From: Celeribacter halophilus
Lineage (GTDB): Bacteria; Pseudomonadota; Alphaproteobacteria; Rhodobacterales; Rhodobacteraceae
Assembly: GCF_900114135.1 (NCBI RefSeq)
Contig: NZ_FORY01000008.1
Coordinates: forward strand, 1 to 64,000
Length of the DNA stretch: 64,000 nucleotides
Direction of reading: 5' to 3'
A program made the translations under genes and the position numbers. How positions within the stretch are numbered: position 1 is the first letter of the stretch; each line of letters opens with the position of its first letter. This document shows, piece by piece, positions 24,921-33,799 of the stretch. The notes under the pieces were generated by a model. The model saw only the letters and a program-made list of their open reading frames with translations, ran no database searches and was not told the DNA's origin.

Positions 24921-25742
24921 ATGGATATTTCGACACTTCTCCCGTTCATCGCCCTGATCGTCGCCATCGGCGCTTTTGCGGGTATTCTCGCAGGTCTTCT
25001 GGGCGTCGGAGGGGGCATCGTTCTGGTGCCGGCCTTCTTCTATACCTTTGCGGCTCTGGGCTATGAAAGTCCGCAACTCATGCAGATCTGTCTGGCCACA
25101 TCTCTGGCGACGATCATTGTGACCTCGATCCGGTCCGTTCTGTCGCACCACAAGAAAGGTGCTGTTGAATGGTCGATCTTGAAAAGTTTCGGTCCGGGGA
25201 TCGTTGCAGGAGCCCTAATTGGCGTGTTGGTGGCATCCTCGCTGCGCTCGGCAACGTTGCAGGTGATCTTCGGCATTGTTGCGATTGTCATCGGCCTCTA
25301 TCTGGCCTTCGGGAACGCCTCATGGCGGCTGGGTGTTGCGATGCCAAAAGGGATCATGCGTGCCATTATCGCGCCATTGATCGGTTTTCTCTCCGTGCTT
25401 ATGGGCATTGGCGGCGGATCATTCGGTGTGCCGACCATGACACTCTACGGCGTGCCGATTCACCGCGCGGTCGCCACTGCCGCAGGGTTCGGCGCCATCA
25501 TTGCCATTCCCTCCGTGATCGGTTTTCTCTTTGTCAACCTACCCCCAGAGGTCACGCCGCCGCTCACCATTGGCGCCGTCAATATCCCTGTCTTCCTCGT
25601 CGTGATCTCCATGACTCTGCTCACGGCGCCCCTTGGGGCCAAAATTGCCCATGCGATGAACCCGAAACCGCTCAAGCGGGTTTTCGGCGGATTTCTGATC
25701 CTTGTCGCGCTCAACATGCTGCGTAAGGCGCTGATGGGGTGA
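24921..25742 (+). CDS. TauE/SafE (TSUP) family sulfite or anion exporter
   Basis: A 273-residue membrane protein with about eight hydrophobic segments and the internal two-fold repeat of the TSUP family: GILAGLLGVGGGIVLVPAFF near residue 20 and FLSVLMGIGGGSFGVPTMTLYG near residue 150. Family members export sulfite, sulfoacetate or related organic sulfur anions. It lies downstream of acuI after a terminator, so it is probably separately expressed. No strong ribosome-binding site precedes ATG 24921. Substrate not identifiable. Confidence 0.88.
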   Translation: MDISTLLPFIALIVAIGAFAGILAGLLGVGGGIVLVPAFFYTFAALGYESPQLMQICLATSLATIIVTSIRSVLSHHKKGAVEWSILKSFGPGIVAGALIGVLVASSLRSATLQVIFGIVAIVIGLYLAFGNASWRLGVAMPKGIMRAIIAPLIGFLSVLMGIGGGSFGVPTMTLYGVPIHRAVATAAGFGAIIAIPSVIGFLFVNLPPEVTPPLTIGAVNIPVFLVVISMTLLTAPLGAKIAHAMNPKPLKRVFGGFLILVALNMLRKALMG

Positions 25743-25748
25743 TTTTTC

Positions 25749-25803
25749 TTGAGTATTTGAAGCACAAAGGAGAGATGTTTCCTTTGTGCGAATAAATACT
25801 CAT
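25749..25803. repeat. Inverted pair of the TTGAGTATTT-GCACAAAGGA element
   Basis: TTGAGTATTTGAAGCACAAAGGA is followed by an inverted second copy (25784-25802, reading TGAGTATTTATTCGCACAAAGG on the minus strand). The two make a long stem: TGAGTATTT with AAATACTCA, and GCACAAAGGA with TCCTTTGTGC, around an 8-nt loop. It lies 7 bases after the TSUP stop and may also end its transcript. Related copies are at 33707, 50148 and 56822. Confidence 0.7.
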
Positions 25804-25836
25804 ATTGCGCAAAACATACGAACAGGCATGGCCGTG

Positions 25837-26022
25837 TTAAGCCTTGGAACGAGGTTGGCGCTTCTGCAGGTCTGCCATGATCGTGGCACGTTCATTGGCG
25901 CTCATCCGCGCCCAATCCATGATTTCCTCGATTGAACGGGCGCAGCCGATGCAGAGCCGTGTTTCAGGATGGATTTGGCAGATATTCGTGCAGGGGCTTT
26001 CGATCTTGCCGTTTTGCCCCAT
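25837..26022 (-). CDS. DUF1289 family cysteine-rich protein
   Basis: A 61-residue protein with the DUF1289 pattern: SPCTNICQIHPETRLCIGC, in which four cysteines (CxxxC...CxxC) can hold a metal or Fe-S cluster, followed by RSIEEIMDWARMSANERATI. It overlaps the ruvX stop by one base, so it is the last gene of the ccmI-ruvX operon. Function unknown across the family. Confidence 0.85.
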   Translation of the reverse strand: MGQNGKIESPCTNICQIHPETRLCIGCARSIEEIMDWARMSANERATIMADLQKRQPRSKA

Positions 26023-26495
26023 CAGAGATTCCTCAAACGATCCAATGCCCCTTGAAGGATCACGCTGGCGGCCACCTGATCGATTTTTGCGGCGCGCTTG
26101 GCACGAGACATATCCGCCTCAAGCATGGCACGATCTGCGGCCACAGAGGAGAGGCGCTCGTCCCAGAAGGTGATTGGCAATTCGGTCAACTGTCCGAGAT
26201 TGCGGGCAAAAGCGCGGGTTTTCTGGCAGCGAGGCCCTTCGGTCCCGTCCATATTGCGGGGCAGACCAAGGACAATGCCGGACACCTCGCGCGAGGTGAG
26301 AAGCTTGAGCAGGGCTTCCGCATCAAGCGTGAATTTCTTGCGCCGGATTGTATCTGTGGGCGTGGCCACGGAGCGCAGGCGGTCCGAAATCGCTACGCCG
26401 ATGGTTTTATCTCCGAAATCAAGCCCTGCTACAGAGGTCATGGGCGGCAGGGCTGCGGCGAATTCCGCCACATCATTGGTGATCAAGGCGCTCAT
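26022..26495 (-). CDS. ruvX: Putative pre-16S rRNA nuclease / Holliday junction resolvase-like (YqgF)
   Basis: A 157-residue RNase H-fold nuclease. It has VAGLDFGDKTIGVAISDRLRSVATP (first catalytic Asp), GIVLGLPRNMDGTEGPRCQK, TFWDERLSSVAADRAML (catalytic Glu) and a final KIDQVAASVILQGALD (Asp). It is implicated in 16S rRNA 5' maturation. ATG 26495 overlaps the ccmI stop by four bases. Full length. Confidence 0.92.
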   Translation of the reverse strand: MSALITNDVAEFAAALPPMTSVAGLDFGDKTIGVAISDRLRSVATPTDTIRRKKFTLDAEALLKLLTSREVSGIVLGLPRNMDGTEGPRCQKTRAFARNLGQLTELPITFWDERLSSVAADRAMLEADMSRAKRAAKIDQVAASVILQGALDRLRNL

Positions 26496-27724
26496 TCGAC
26501 CAGTCCTGCTTGTGCGGCACCGGCGCGGACCACGGCGAGATCTTCGGGGTTTGCACTGAAAATCACCTGCGCCTCGTTCCAGATGTCGCGCGCCCGATCC
26601 GTATCGCCCAACATGGCGAGCGAAGAGATCAAGCGGCTCCATTCTTCCGCCGTGCCGCCGTTGTTGGCGAGCCGCGCTGACAGGCCTTCGACCATGCCGC
26701 GGATCATTTCCTGACGGTCTTCGGGGCTCATGTCGGCGGCGGCTGCGATATCTTCTTCGGAGGGGCCGGAGAGGCTGTTTGTAGGGGCAGGGGGTAGGGT
26801 ATAGCGAATCCCAGCGGCCTGAGCCACGGCTTCGATCTGGGCACGGATCGGTCGAACCCAAGGGTCTTGTGCTGTCGAGGAGGACAGAAGCGGTTGCCAG
26901 AGTTTGAATGTCATATCGGGACGTCCGGTCTGAGCGAACATCAGGCCGGAATAATAGATCGCCGTGCCGTTTTGCGGATCGCGCTGGAGCGCCTTGGTCA
27001 GCGCATCTTCGGCCTCGGGAGAAACAAAACCGCCGGCGGCGAGGATCATCATATCCGCCAGATCGGCGTAATCATCTGCTGTGGCGGCGGGCCCTTTGAT
27101 CCGCAGCACATTCTGTTGTGCTTCATAGGCGCGTTTATAATTGCCTATCACGGCCTCGTTGCGCGCCAGAAGTATGTGGCCTTGCAGATCATCGGGGCGG
27201 TTTTCGAGAGCCTCGCGCAACTGGGCTACCAAAGACAGCAAACGCTCATCGGGTTCTTGTATGGGCGGCGAAGATGGGCGTTGAGTTTCGATTTCGGCCT
27301 GTGAGGGTCGCGAGGCGCGGGACTCGTCGGCGAGCGCGATCCTGCGAGACAGCGGCAAGTCCTCATAGGCCGGCGCGCCCAGATCATTGTAAAGCCACAG
27401 CGCACCGCCGATCACAGCGATCCCAAGACCGGCTGCGCCCCAAATCGGCGCTTTGCTGTTGGATGAGGTTTTGCCTGTCTGTGCTTTGTCGGCTTCCAGC
27501 AAACGGCGTGAGACTTCGGTCCGCGCACGGTTGGCATCTTCTGCGGAGAGCACACCGCGCGCTTCGTCACGGTCCACTTCCTTGAGCTGGTCACGATAGA
27601 CCTTCATCTCGATCTCGCGGGTATCATCGGCCTGTTGTCCGGCAACGCGTGGTTTGCGCATGGCGAGAGCCAGCGGAACGGCGCAGAGGACGGCGATGGA
27701 AATGGCGATGATCCAGAAGGTCAT
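26492..27724 (-). CDS. ccmI: c-type cytochrome biogenesis protein CcmI
   Basis: A protein of about 410 residues. The N-terminal membrane segment MTFWIIAISIAVLCAVPLALAM is followed by the conserved cytoplasmic YRDQLKEVDRDEARGVLSAEDANRARTEVSRRLLEAD (leucine-zipper-like). A second membrane segment follows (PIWGAAGLGIAVIGGALWLYN). The periplasmic part carries TPR-like repeats (HILLARNEAVIGNYKRAYEAQQNVL). CcmI presents apocytochrome c to the heme ligation complex. ATG 27724 is chosen over 27739 because it begins the membrane segment. Other ccm genes are not in the window. Confidence 0.92.
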   Translation of the reverse strand: MTFWIIAISIAVLCAVPLALAMRKPRVAGQQADDTREIEMKVYRDQLKEVDRDEARGVLSAEDANRARTEVSRRLLEADKAQTGKTSSNSKAPIWGAAGLGIAVIGGALWLYNDLGAPAYEDLPLSRRIALADESRASRPSQAEIETQRPSSPPIQEPDERLLSLVAQLREALENRPDDLQGHILLARNEAVIGNYKRAYEAQQNVLRIKGPAATADDYADLADMMILAAGGFVSPEAEDALTKALQRDPQNGTAIYYSGLMFAQTGRPDMTFKLWQPLLSSSTAQDPWVRPIRAQIEAVAQAAGIRYTLPPAPTNSLSGPSEEDIAAAADMSPEDRQEMIRGMVEGLSARLANNGGTAEEWSRLISSLAMLGDTDRARDIWNEAQVIFSANPEDLAVVRAGAAQAGLVE

Positions 27725-28037
27725 GTCGGGCTCTTTCAACGTACGGTTCGACGCCCAGCTTTAACGGTGCAAGGAAGGCCAGAAAACCCCAAATGACGAG
27801 GGTGTGACCGAATGGCCCGTGGTTTCCTATGCGCGGCTTTCCAAGGGGTGCGCACGGGGGCGGTTCTGGTGGTCATGTCTTGTCATGGTTTAAGTTCTAT
27901 CTGTACATCTTATAATCAGTATTATGTATAATGTAGTGCTGATATGAAGCGCAAATATGAGATTTTAAGTGGCTAATTTGAAATACAAAATGCATGGTAG
28001 CAAGGCCCGCCACGCGTGACAGGCCTTGCTTATGTGC
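27725..28037. other. Intergenic region between ccmI and the arginine catabolism operon
   Basis: No gene is seen. 27880-27990 is AT-rich, with TATAAT-like boxes in both directions (for example TTATAATC near 27909 and TATAATG near 27929), and probably carries the ccmI promoter. At 27999-28030 AGCAAGGCC and GGCCTTGCT form a 9-bp stem with a 14-nt loop. Reading on the minus strand it follows the ornithine cyclodeaminase stop and is its likely, T-poor, terminator. Confidence 0.5.
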
Positions 28038-29093
28038 TCACCCTTTGGCGCGTTGGACCATGCCGAATAGATCGCGCGGATCATCGGGATCGGCCAGCAT
28101 GTCGAGCGGTTCGGCGAAATCCGTGCCGTCGACCTTATCGCGCACAAACCGCAGCGCGGAGAAATCCTCGATGGCGAAACCCACACTGTCAAAGAGCGTG
28201 ATCTGCGCTGCATCACGTCGGCCTTGGGCCTCGCCACGCATGACCTTCCAAAGCTCGGTCACAGGATGATCGTCAGCGAGTTGTTGGATTTCGCCTTCGA
28301 TCCGCGTTTGTTCCGGATATTCCACGAAAATATCGGAGCGCAGTAAAATGTCTTTATGCAGTTCCGTCTTACCAGGACAATCGCCGCCAATAGCGTTGAT
28401 GTGCTGACCGCGTCCGATCATGTTGTCGCTCAGGATCGTGGCATATTGCTTGTCAGCCGTGCATGTGGTGACGATCTGCGCACCTTCCACGGCCTCCTGA
28501 CCGCTTGTGCAGGTGGTGATGTCAAACCCCTGCCCTTCGAGATTGCGCTTGGCCTTGGCTGTCGCCGCTGGATCAATGTCGTAGAGGCGCAGCGTGTTGA
28601 TGCCGCACAAGGCACGGAACGCCAGCGCCTGAAATTCGCATTGCGCACCATTGCCGATCATCGCCATGACCTTGGAGCCTTCGGGTGCCAGATAGCGACC
28701 AACCAGCGCAGATGTGGCGGCAGTCCGCAGCGCGGTCAGGATCGTCATTTCTGTGAGCAACACCGGATAGCCATTTGAAACAGATGACAAAACACCGAAT
28801 GCCGTGACGGTCTGGAAACCTTCCTTCATGTTCTTCGGATGACCGTTTACATATTTGAAACCGTATAGCTCGGCATCCGCCGTGGGCATCAGTTCGATCA
28901 CGCCCTCATGGGAATGCGAGGCCACGCGCGGGGTCTTGTCAAACTCCGGCCAGCGCTTGAAATCCTCTTCGATATAAGCGGCAAGCTCGGTGATAAAGCC
29001 TTCCGCGCCCATCGTATTGACGAGCCGCATCATGTTGTGAACGGAGACGAAGGGAACAAAAGCGAGGTGCGAGGGGGTAAGGTCAGTCTTCAT
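28038..29093 (-). CDS. Ornithine cyclodeaminase
   Basis: A 351-residue NAD-dependent enzyme of the OCD/mu-crystallin family, converting ornithine to proline with release of ammonia. It shows GVIELMPTADAELYGFKYVNGHPKN, LTEMTILTALRTAATSALVGRYLAP, MIGNGAQCEFQALAFRALCGI (Rossmann GNGAQ motif), INAIGGDCPGKTELHKDIL (catalytic Asp region) and IFVEYPEQTRIEGEIQ. It overlaps the arginase stop by one base (TAATG), so arginine is taken to ornithine and on to proline by one operon. Confidence 0.93.
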   Translation of the reverse strand: MKTDLTPSHLAFVPFVSVHNMMRLVNTMGAEGFITELAAYIEEDFKRWPEFDKTPRVASHSHEGVIELMPTADAELYGFKYVNGHPKNMKEGFQTVTAFGVLSSVSNGYPVLLTEMTILTALRTAATSALVGRYLAPEGSKVMAMIGNGAQCEFQALAFRALCGINTLRLYDIDPAATAKAKRNLEGQGFDITTCTSGQEAVEGAQIVTTCTADKQYATILSDNMIGRGQHINAIGGDCPGKTELHKDILLRSDIFVEYPEQTRIEGEIQQLADDHPVTELWKVMRGEAQGRRDAAQITLFDSVGFAIEDFSALRFVRDKVDGTDFAEPLDMLADPDDPRDLFGMVQRAKG

Positions 29094-30022
29094 TATCCAA
29101 AACTCCGGGTCATACGGTCGAGAACGCGGCGGCCAAAGAGGCTTGCTGTAAGGTCACAGAGCAGTTTCGCCGTGCGCCCGCGTTCATCAAGAAAAGGGTT
29201 CAGTTCAACAAGATCGAGCGAGCCGACAAGCCCGCTGTCACAGAGCGTTTCCATAATCAGATGCGCCTCGCGAAAGGTCGCGCCGCCCGGCACGGTGGTG
29301 CCTACAGCCGGCGCAATGGCTGGGTCGAGGAAATCCACATCGAAACTGACATGAAGACGCCCGTTTGCGGCGCGGACACGGTCAAGAAAGGCCCGCAGCG
29401 GCACAAGGACACCCGTCTCGTCAATGGCGCGCATGTCCTGCACATCCATGCCAAGCTGCTTGATCCGCGCCTCTTCGGCGGGATCGACGGAACGGATGCC
29501 GATGAAACACATGTTTTCGGGCGCGACCTTGTGCGCCAGATCCGGATAGGCCTCACAGCCCGCCTGCCCCGTGAAATATGCAACGGGCGTGCCATGCAGG
29601 TTGCCGCTTTCGGTCGTGTCCAGCGTATGCAGATCGGGATGGGCGTCCAGCCAGAGAACAAAGAGCGGGCGGCCTTCTTCGGCGGCCACACGCGCCACGC
29701 CGGGCACTGTGCCCGCAGACATGGAGTGATCCCCGCCCATAAAGATCGGCAGATCACTGTTACGGGTGGCCTCATAGGCGGCAGGCTCCAGCGCATTGAT
29801 CCATGCAATCGTCTCCGCGAGATTGTGCACTGCCGCATTGGCATCGTTGACGGGCGTCTGGGCGTCAATTTGCACATCCCCGCGGTCTTCGACCTGCCAG
29901 CCGAGACTGGCGAGCGTGTCGGAGAGGCCAGCGGTGCGCAGGCTTGCGGGGCCCATAATGCACCCGCGTTGAGACGCACCGGTTTCAATCGGTGCCCCGA
30001 GAATCAGGCAGGATTTGTGCAT
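29093..30022 (-). CDS. rocF: Arginase
   Basis: A 309-residue binuclear manganese enzyme splitting arginine to ornithine and urea. The metal motifs are FMGGDHSMSAGTVPG (GGDHS), FVLWLDAHPDLHT (DAHxD) and LHVSFDVDFLDPAIAP (SxDxDxxDP). The N-terminal SCLILGAPIETGASQRGC and the LNPFLDERGRTAKLLCDL end are typical. It is first in the operon with ornithine cyclodeaminase and divergent from an Lrp/AsnC regulator 131 bp away. Confidence 0.95.
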   Translation of the reverse strand: MHKSCLILGAPIETGASQRGCIMGPASLRTAGLSDTLASLGWQVEDRGDVQIDAQTPVNDANAAVHNLAETIAWINALEPAAYEATRNSDLPIFMGGDHSMSAGTVPGVARVAAEEGRPLFVLWLDAHPDLHTLDTTESGNLHGTPVAYFTGQAGCEAYPDLAHKVAPENMCFIGIRSVDPAEEARIKQLGMDVQDMRAIDETGVLVPLRAFLDRVRAANGRLHVSFDVDFLDPAIAPAVGTTVPGGATFREAHLIMETLCDSGLVGSLDLVELNPFLDERGRTAKLLCDLTASLFGRRVLDRMTRSFG

Positions 30023-30153
30023 GAGAGAAAGCCTTTGTCATCTGGGTTTGAGTGAGATCTCCTTGAGTATGACAGAGTGCGATGTCGGTTTATTCTTTTA
30101 AATTGATCATTTGGCATTTAATTTCATTCAAGATGATAAGGTAATTTAGCAAA

Positions 30154-30588
30154 ATGACAAAAGACACCCTTTCAGATAGCGATCACGCGATCATTGCGGC
30201 CTTGCGCCACAACGCGCGGATGTCCATCACGGAACTGGCACAGCATACCGGCCTGTCGCGCAGCACGGCCAAAAACCGGCTTGATGCGCTTGTCGCGGAG
30301 GGGCGAATCCGGCGGTTCACCATCGAAACCGATGTGGATGTCGAAGGCGAAGTGCGCGCCATCACTCTGGTCGCTCTTCAGGGCAAAATGTCGCGGCAGG
30401 TGATCCGTGCGCTGGCCCGTATTCCCGGCGTGACTACCGTCTATGCCACTAACGGGGCTTGGGATCTTGTGGCCGATATCAGGACCGACAGTCTGGTGCG
30501 TTTCGACCGTATTTTGCGGGAAATTCGCGAGGTTCCCGGGGTGGTCAATTCGGAGAGTTGCCTGCTTCTGGCGCATGTTGTGGGCTGA
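30154..30588 (+). CDS. Lrp/AsnC family transcriptional regulator
   Basis: A 144-residue protein. An N-terminal HTH (LSDSDHAIIAALRHNARMSITELAQHTGLSRSTAKNRLDALVAEGRI) is joined to a RAM ligand-sensing domain (VRAITLVALQGKMSRQVIRALARIPGVTTVYATNGAWDLVADI). Divergent from arginase/ornithine cyclodeaminase, it is most likely their amino-acid-responsive activator, as with arginine- or ornithine-sensing Lrp relatives. The 131-bp gap is AT-rich (for example AAATTGATCATTTGGCATTTAATTTCATTC-like tracts), as suits Lrp binding. Confidence 0.92.
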   Translation: MTKDTLSDSDHAIIAALRHNARMSITELAQHTGLSRSTAKNRLDALVAEGRIRRFTIETDVDVEGEVRAITLVALQGKMSRQVIRALARIPGVTTVYATNGAWDLVADIRTDSLVRFDRILREIREVPGVVNSESCLLLAHVVG

Positions 30589-30686
30589 CTTTTCCGCGAG
30601 AAAACGGTTTCAAAACATTCTTGCGCGTGCCCTTTGATATTCCGAGACACCTTGCGTTCCGTGGGTGATATATTTACCTTCGTTGC

Positions 30687-31436
30687 ATGGGGGATAAGGG
30701 CTTGAAAAAAGACATACAAACCATCCTTTCGGCCAATACCGTATCCGAGGTCTGGGAGCCGCTGCTGGCGTATTTGCAGCAGATCGGTTTTCATCATGTT
30801 CTCTATGGTTTCACGCGGTTTCACACGCCCAACGGCTTTGGTGACGACAAGGACCATCTCTTCCTGACCAATTTCGATCAGGACTATATGAAGGGCTATT
30901 TTCTCGAAGGACGGTATCGTCACGCCCCTATGATCCGGTGGTCGATCGACAATGTCGGTGCTTGCTCATGGGGTTGGATCACGGAGAATATGGATAGTTT
31001 TACCAAGCAGGAACGTGATGTTGTCGCCTTTAACAAGAAAATGGGCGTAACCTGCGGATATACCATCGCATTTCCCCATGCTTTGAAACGTGCAAAGGCG
31101 GCGATTGGTCTGTCTCTGGAACCTCACAAAGGCACTCAGGAGGAAGCCGACGAAATCTGGGCGCAGCACGGTGAGGAACTGGAGATCATTTGCAGCGTTG
31201 CGCATCTGAAACTGGTCAGCCTGCCGCTTCCGAAACGGATGCTCACCAAACGCCAGCGTGAGGTTCTTGAATGGATCGGCGATGGCAAAACCGTGGCGGA
31301 CACAGCGCAGATTCTCGGGCTGAACAAAGCGACGGTAGAAAAGCACCTCCGGCTTGCCCGCGAGGCGCTGGGGGTCGAGACCACCGCACAGGCGGTTTTG
31401 AAAGCCTCCATGCACAATCAGATTTTCACCTTCTGA
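30687..31436 (+). CDS. LuxR family regulator with autoinducer-binding-like domain (LuxR solo)
   Basis: A 249-residue protein. The N-terminal autoinducer-binding-type domain (residues about 20-165) includes FHHVLYGFTRFHTPNGF, APMIRWSIDNVGACSWGWI and AFPHALKRAKAAIGLSLEP. The C-terminal LuxR HTH is RMLTKRQREVLEWIGDGKTVADTAQILGLNKATVEKHL. No luxI-type synthase is adjacent. The ligand-pocket W/Y/D residues of acyl-homoserine-lactone receptors are only partly evident, so the ligand may differ. ATG 30687 lacks a clear Shine-Dalgarno. Confidence 0.88.
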   Translation: MGDKGLKKDIQTILSANTVSEVWEPLLAYLQQIGFHHVLYGFTRFHTPNGFGDDKDHLFLTNFDQDYMKGYFLEGRYRHAPMIRWSIDNVGACSWGWITENMDSFTKQERDVVAFNKKMGVTCGYTIAFPHALKRAKAAIGLSLEPHKGTQEEADEIWAQHGEELEIICSVAHLKLVSLPLPKRMLTKRQREVLEWIGDGKTVADTAQILGLNKATVEKHLRLAREALGVETTAQAVLKASMHNQIFTF

Positions 31437-31480
31437 CTTTGGCCGATGTTGGTGGGAATCCCGGTCTTTTGCTCAACATT

Positions 31481-31682
31481 TGAACAAGTGCGTTTATTTT
31501 TATCCAAAAGGTAAGGTTTTACGTAGTTGTATACAATGCCTTGAAAGGCGAGGTTACACCTGTTCTGGCTTTCAAGGCTTGGCCTTAGGGACAGAAGTCC
31601 GGGATCGCCATCGATATTCGGCTTACCGATACTTCATTGAGGACCGTGCGTTTATTTATCGACGTGGCGGTCCTTATTTTTT
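31481..31682 (+). ncRNA. Structured transcribed region downstream of luxR, ending in a terminator
   Basis: The AT-rich gap between luxR and tsf contains two perfect stems. GCCTTGAAAG/CTTTCAAGGC (31538-31547 with 31569-31578) has a 21-nt loop. AGGACCG/CGGTCCT (31640-31646 with 31668-31674) is followed by TATTTTTT, an intrinsic terminator. GTGCGTTTATTT occurs twice (31488 and 31647). A 78-codon frame spans it but has no family resemblance and follows the stems poorly. This is either the structured 3' UTR of luxR or a small RNA. I cannot place a promoter. Confidence 0.4.
31640..31682 (+). terminator. Intrinsic terminator downstream of luxR
   Basis: AGGACCG-N21-CGGTCCT stem followed by TATTTTTT. 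It lies about 205 bases past the luxR stop, convergent with the tsf terminator. Confidence 0.7.
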
Positions 31683-31740
31683 CACCCTGCCCCGCTACAT
31701 CATCACATCGATCTGAATGCGTAACTGGTGAATGCACAAC

Positions 31741-31770
31741 AAAAAAGGGCCGCCTCGCGGCAGCCCTTCG
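31741..31770 (-). terminator. Terminator of rpsB-tsf
   Basis: On the minus strand AAGGGC-TGCCGCGAGGCG-GCCCTT is followed by TTTTG, 25 bases past the tsf stop. Confidence 0.85.
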
Positions 31771-31792
31771 TAATTTGTATATATGCTAGAGA

Positions 31793-32668
31793 TCAGCCCT
31801 GCATTGCTTTCGCAACTTCAGCAGCGAAGTCTTCGGTCTCTTTTTCGATGCCTTCACCCACTTCGAGACGTACGAAACCGGTGATTTCGGCACCTGCTTC
31901 TTTTGCGGCTTTCTCAACGGTGAGATCAGGGTTCACAACGAAAGCCTGACCGAGCAGTGTGGACTCGGCGATGAATTTCTTCATCCGGCCTTTGATCATG
32001 TTTTCGATGATGTTGTCAGGCTTGCCGGATTCTTTGGCAATGTCGATCTGGATCTGCTTTTCCTTCTCGACCACAGCCGGGTCAAGGGATGCTTCGTCGA
32101 GACCTTGCGGGTTGGCCGCTGCGATGTGCATGGCAACCTGTTTGCCAAAGGCTTCGTCGCCGCCTTTGAGACCCACGAGCACGCCGATTTTGCCAAGACC
32201 GTCAGCCGCAGCGTTGTGGACATAGGTCACAACCGTGTCGGCTTCGATTTTGGCCATGCGACGCACGGACATGTTTTCGCCAATGGTGGCGATCTTGTCG
32301 GTGATCAGCTCGGAAACCGGCTTGCCGTTTACATCAGCGGATTTCAGAGCGTCCACATCAGCCACACCAAGAGCAGCCTCAGCAATGTCTTTCACCATGG
32401 TCTGGAATTCGGCGTTTTTCGCAACGAAGTCGGTTTCGGAGTTCACCTCAACGGCAACACCCACGCTACCGTTTACAGCGACGGCCACGAGGCCTTCGGC
32501 TGCGGTGCGACCGGATTTCTTGGCGGCTTTCGCCAGACCTTTGGTGCGCAGCCAGTCAACGGCGGCTTCCATATCACCATCGGTTTCGACCAGCGCTTTT
32601 TTCGCGTCCATCATGCCCGCGCCTGTGGATTCGCGCAGTTCTTTCACCTGAGCAGCAGTGATTGCCAT
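31793..32668 (-). CDS. tsf: Translation elongation factor Ts
   Basis: A 291-residue guanine-nucleotide exchange factor for EF-Tu. It starts [26 protein letters not shown], the conserved EF-Ts N-terminal signature, so ATG 32668 is preferred to an upstream start. The TDFVAKN motif ([16 protein letters not shown]) that contacts EF-Tu and the core dimer-like subdomains are present. Downstream of rpsB, 108 bases apart, in the universal rpsB-tsf operon. Confidence 0.98.
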   Translation of the reverse strand: MAITAAQVKELRESTGAGMMDAKKALVETDGDMEAAVDWLRTKGLAKAAKKSGRTAAEGLVAVAVNGSVGVAVEVNSETDFVAKNAEFQTMVKDIAEAALGVADVDALKSADVNGKPVSELITDKIATIGENMSVRRMAKIEADTVVTYVHNAAADGLGKIGVLVGLKGGDEAFGKQVAMHIAAANPQGLDEASLDPAVVEKEKQIQIDIAKESGKPDNIIENMIKGRMKKFIAESTLLGQAFVVNPDLTVEKAAKEAGAEITGFVRLEVGEGIEKETEDFAAEVAKAMQG

Positions 32669-32776
32669 GTCGGCTCTCCTCGAATGTCTTGGATCAGTTT
32701 CGGGGGCCGGATTACCCTGCCCCCGTATCAATTTTGTAACGACCGCCCGAAACTCGTCTGCGAGCGGTCGAAAAAA

Positions 32777-33550
32777 TCAGGCCTCGGCCGGAGCTTCTTC
32801 TGCAATCGCTTCTTCAGCGAGAGCTTCTTCGAAGGCACCGATGTCCACGCCGGCTTCGCCCATTTGAGCAGTCATGCCGTCGAGAGCCGCACGGGCCACG
32901 AGATCGGTGTAAAGCGCGATGGCGCGGGAAGCGTCATCGTTGCCCGGAATGATGTAATCCACACCGTCCGGCGAGCAGTTGGAGTCAACCACGGCCACAA
33001 CCGGGATGCCCAGTTTTTTGGCTTCTTTGATAGCAAGCTCTTCTTTTTTCACATCGATGACGAAAAGAAGATCCGGCACACCGCCCATTTCGCGGATACC
33101 GCCGAGGGACGCTTGCAGTTTGCCCTGATCGCGTTCCATGTTGAGACGCTCTTTCTTGGTGAGACCTTCTGCACCGGAGGCGAGGCTCTCATCAATCGCG
33201 TTCAGACGCTGGATCGACTGGGACACGGTTTTCCAGTTGGTCAGCGTGCCGCCGAGCCAACGGTGGTTCATGTAATACTGTGCACATTTTTCAGCGGATT
33301 CAGCAATCGCGCCTGCGGCCTGACGTTTGGTGCCGACGAAGAGAATGCGGCCACCTTTGGCAGCAACGTCACGCACAACTTGCAGAGCCTGGTCCAGCAT
33401 AGGGACAGTTTGTGTCAGGTCGAAAATGTGGATGCCGTTACGCTCACCGTAGATGAACTCCTGCATACGCGGGTTCCAACGTTGAGTTTGGTGGCCATAG
33501 TGAACGCCAGCTTCCAAGAGCTGACGAATGGAGAAATCGGGAAGCGCCAT
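32777..33550 (-). CDS. rpsB: 30S ribosomal protein S2
   Basis: A 257-residue protein with the S2 signatures [19 protein letters not shown] (N-terminal) and [53 protein letters not shown]. The C-terminus is an acidic Glu/Ala-rich extension ([17 protein letters not shown]) longer than in E. coli, typical of alphaproteobacteria. The upstream leader (33551-33660 on the minus strand) is GC-rich and may be structured. Confidence 0.98.
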   Translation of the reverse strand: MALPDFSIRQLLEAGVHYGHQTQRWNPRMQEFIYGERNGIHIFDLTQTVPMLDQALQVVRDVAAKGGRILFVGTKRQAAGAIAESAEKCAQYYMNHRWLGGTLTNWKTVSQSIQRLNAIDESLASGAEGLTKKERLNMERDQGKLQASLGGIREMGGVPDLLFVIDVKKEELAIKEAKKLGIPVVAVVDSNCSPDGVDYIIPGNDDASRAIALYTDLVARAALDGMTAQMGEAGVDIGAFEEALAEEAIAEEAPAEA

Positions 33551-33706
33551 CGTGTTTCCTTTCCGGTTTAACGCCTGAGCGGAGGGTCTCAGGGCAAATG
33601 CCCCAACCGGTGGATCTTCGAGGATGTCTCCCCCGAGGACCCGCCTCCGCCTGTGAAGTGATCGCGCATATAGAGAGGTTTGGGGGGCTTGGCAACCCCT
33701 GCCCCG

Positions 33707-33735
33707 GTTTTGAGTATTTTTCGCACAAAGGAGAC
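33707..33735 (+). repeat. TTGAGTATTT-GCACAAAGGAG element
   Basis: TTTTGAGTATTTTTCGCACAAAGGAGA closely matches the pair at 25749-25803. It lies between the rpsB leader and psuK, about 65 bp upstream of psuK. Confidence 0.65.
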
Positions 33736-33799
33736 GGGAGGCACGGTGTTAACCTATCGCTCTCTTGCCATTTGGTCAAATTCCGGCGCAATAGGGCAT

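Noticed and set aside
31480-31716. 78-codon frame MNKCVYFYPKG...
   Set aside because: It runs through two perfect RNA stems and a terminator, lacks a family and has no good ribosome-binding site. It is treated as non-coding, though not excluded.
33551-33660. rpsB leader as a named ribosomal autoregulatory RNA
   Set aside because: The region is GC-rich and may fold, but I cannot match it to a known S2-binding leader structure by eye.
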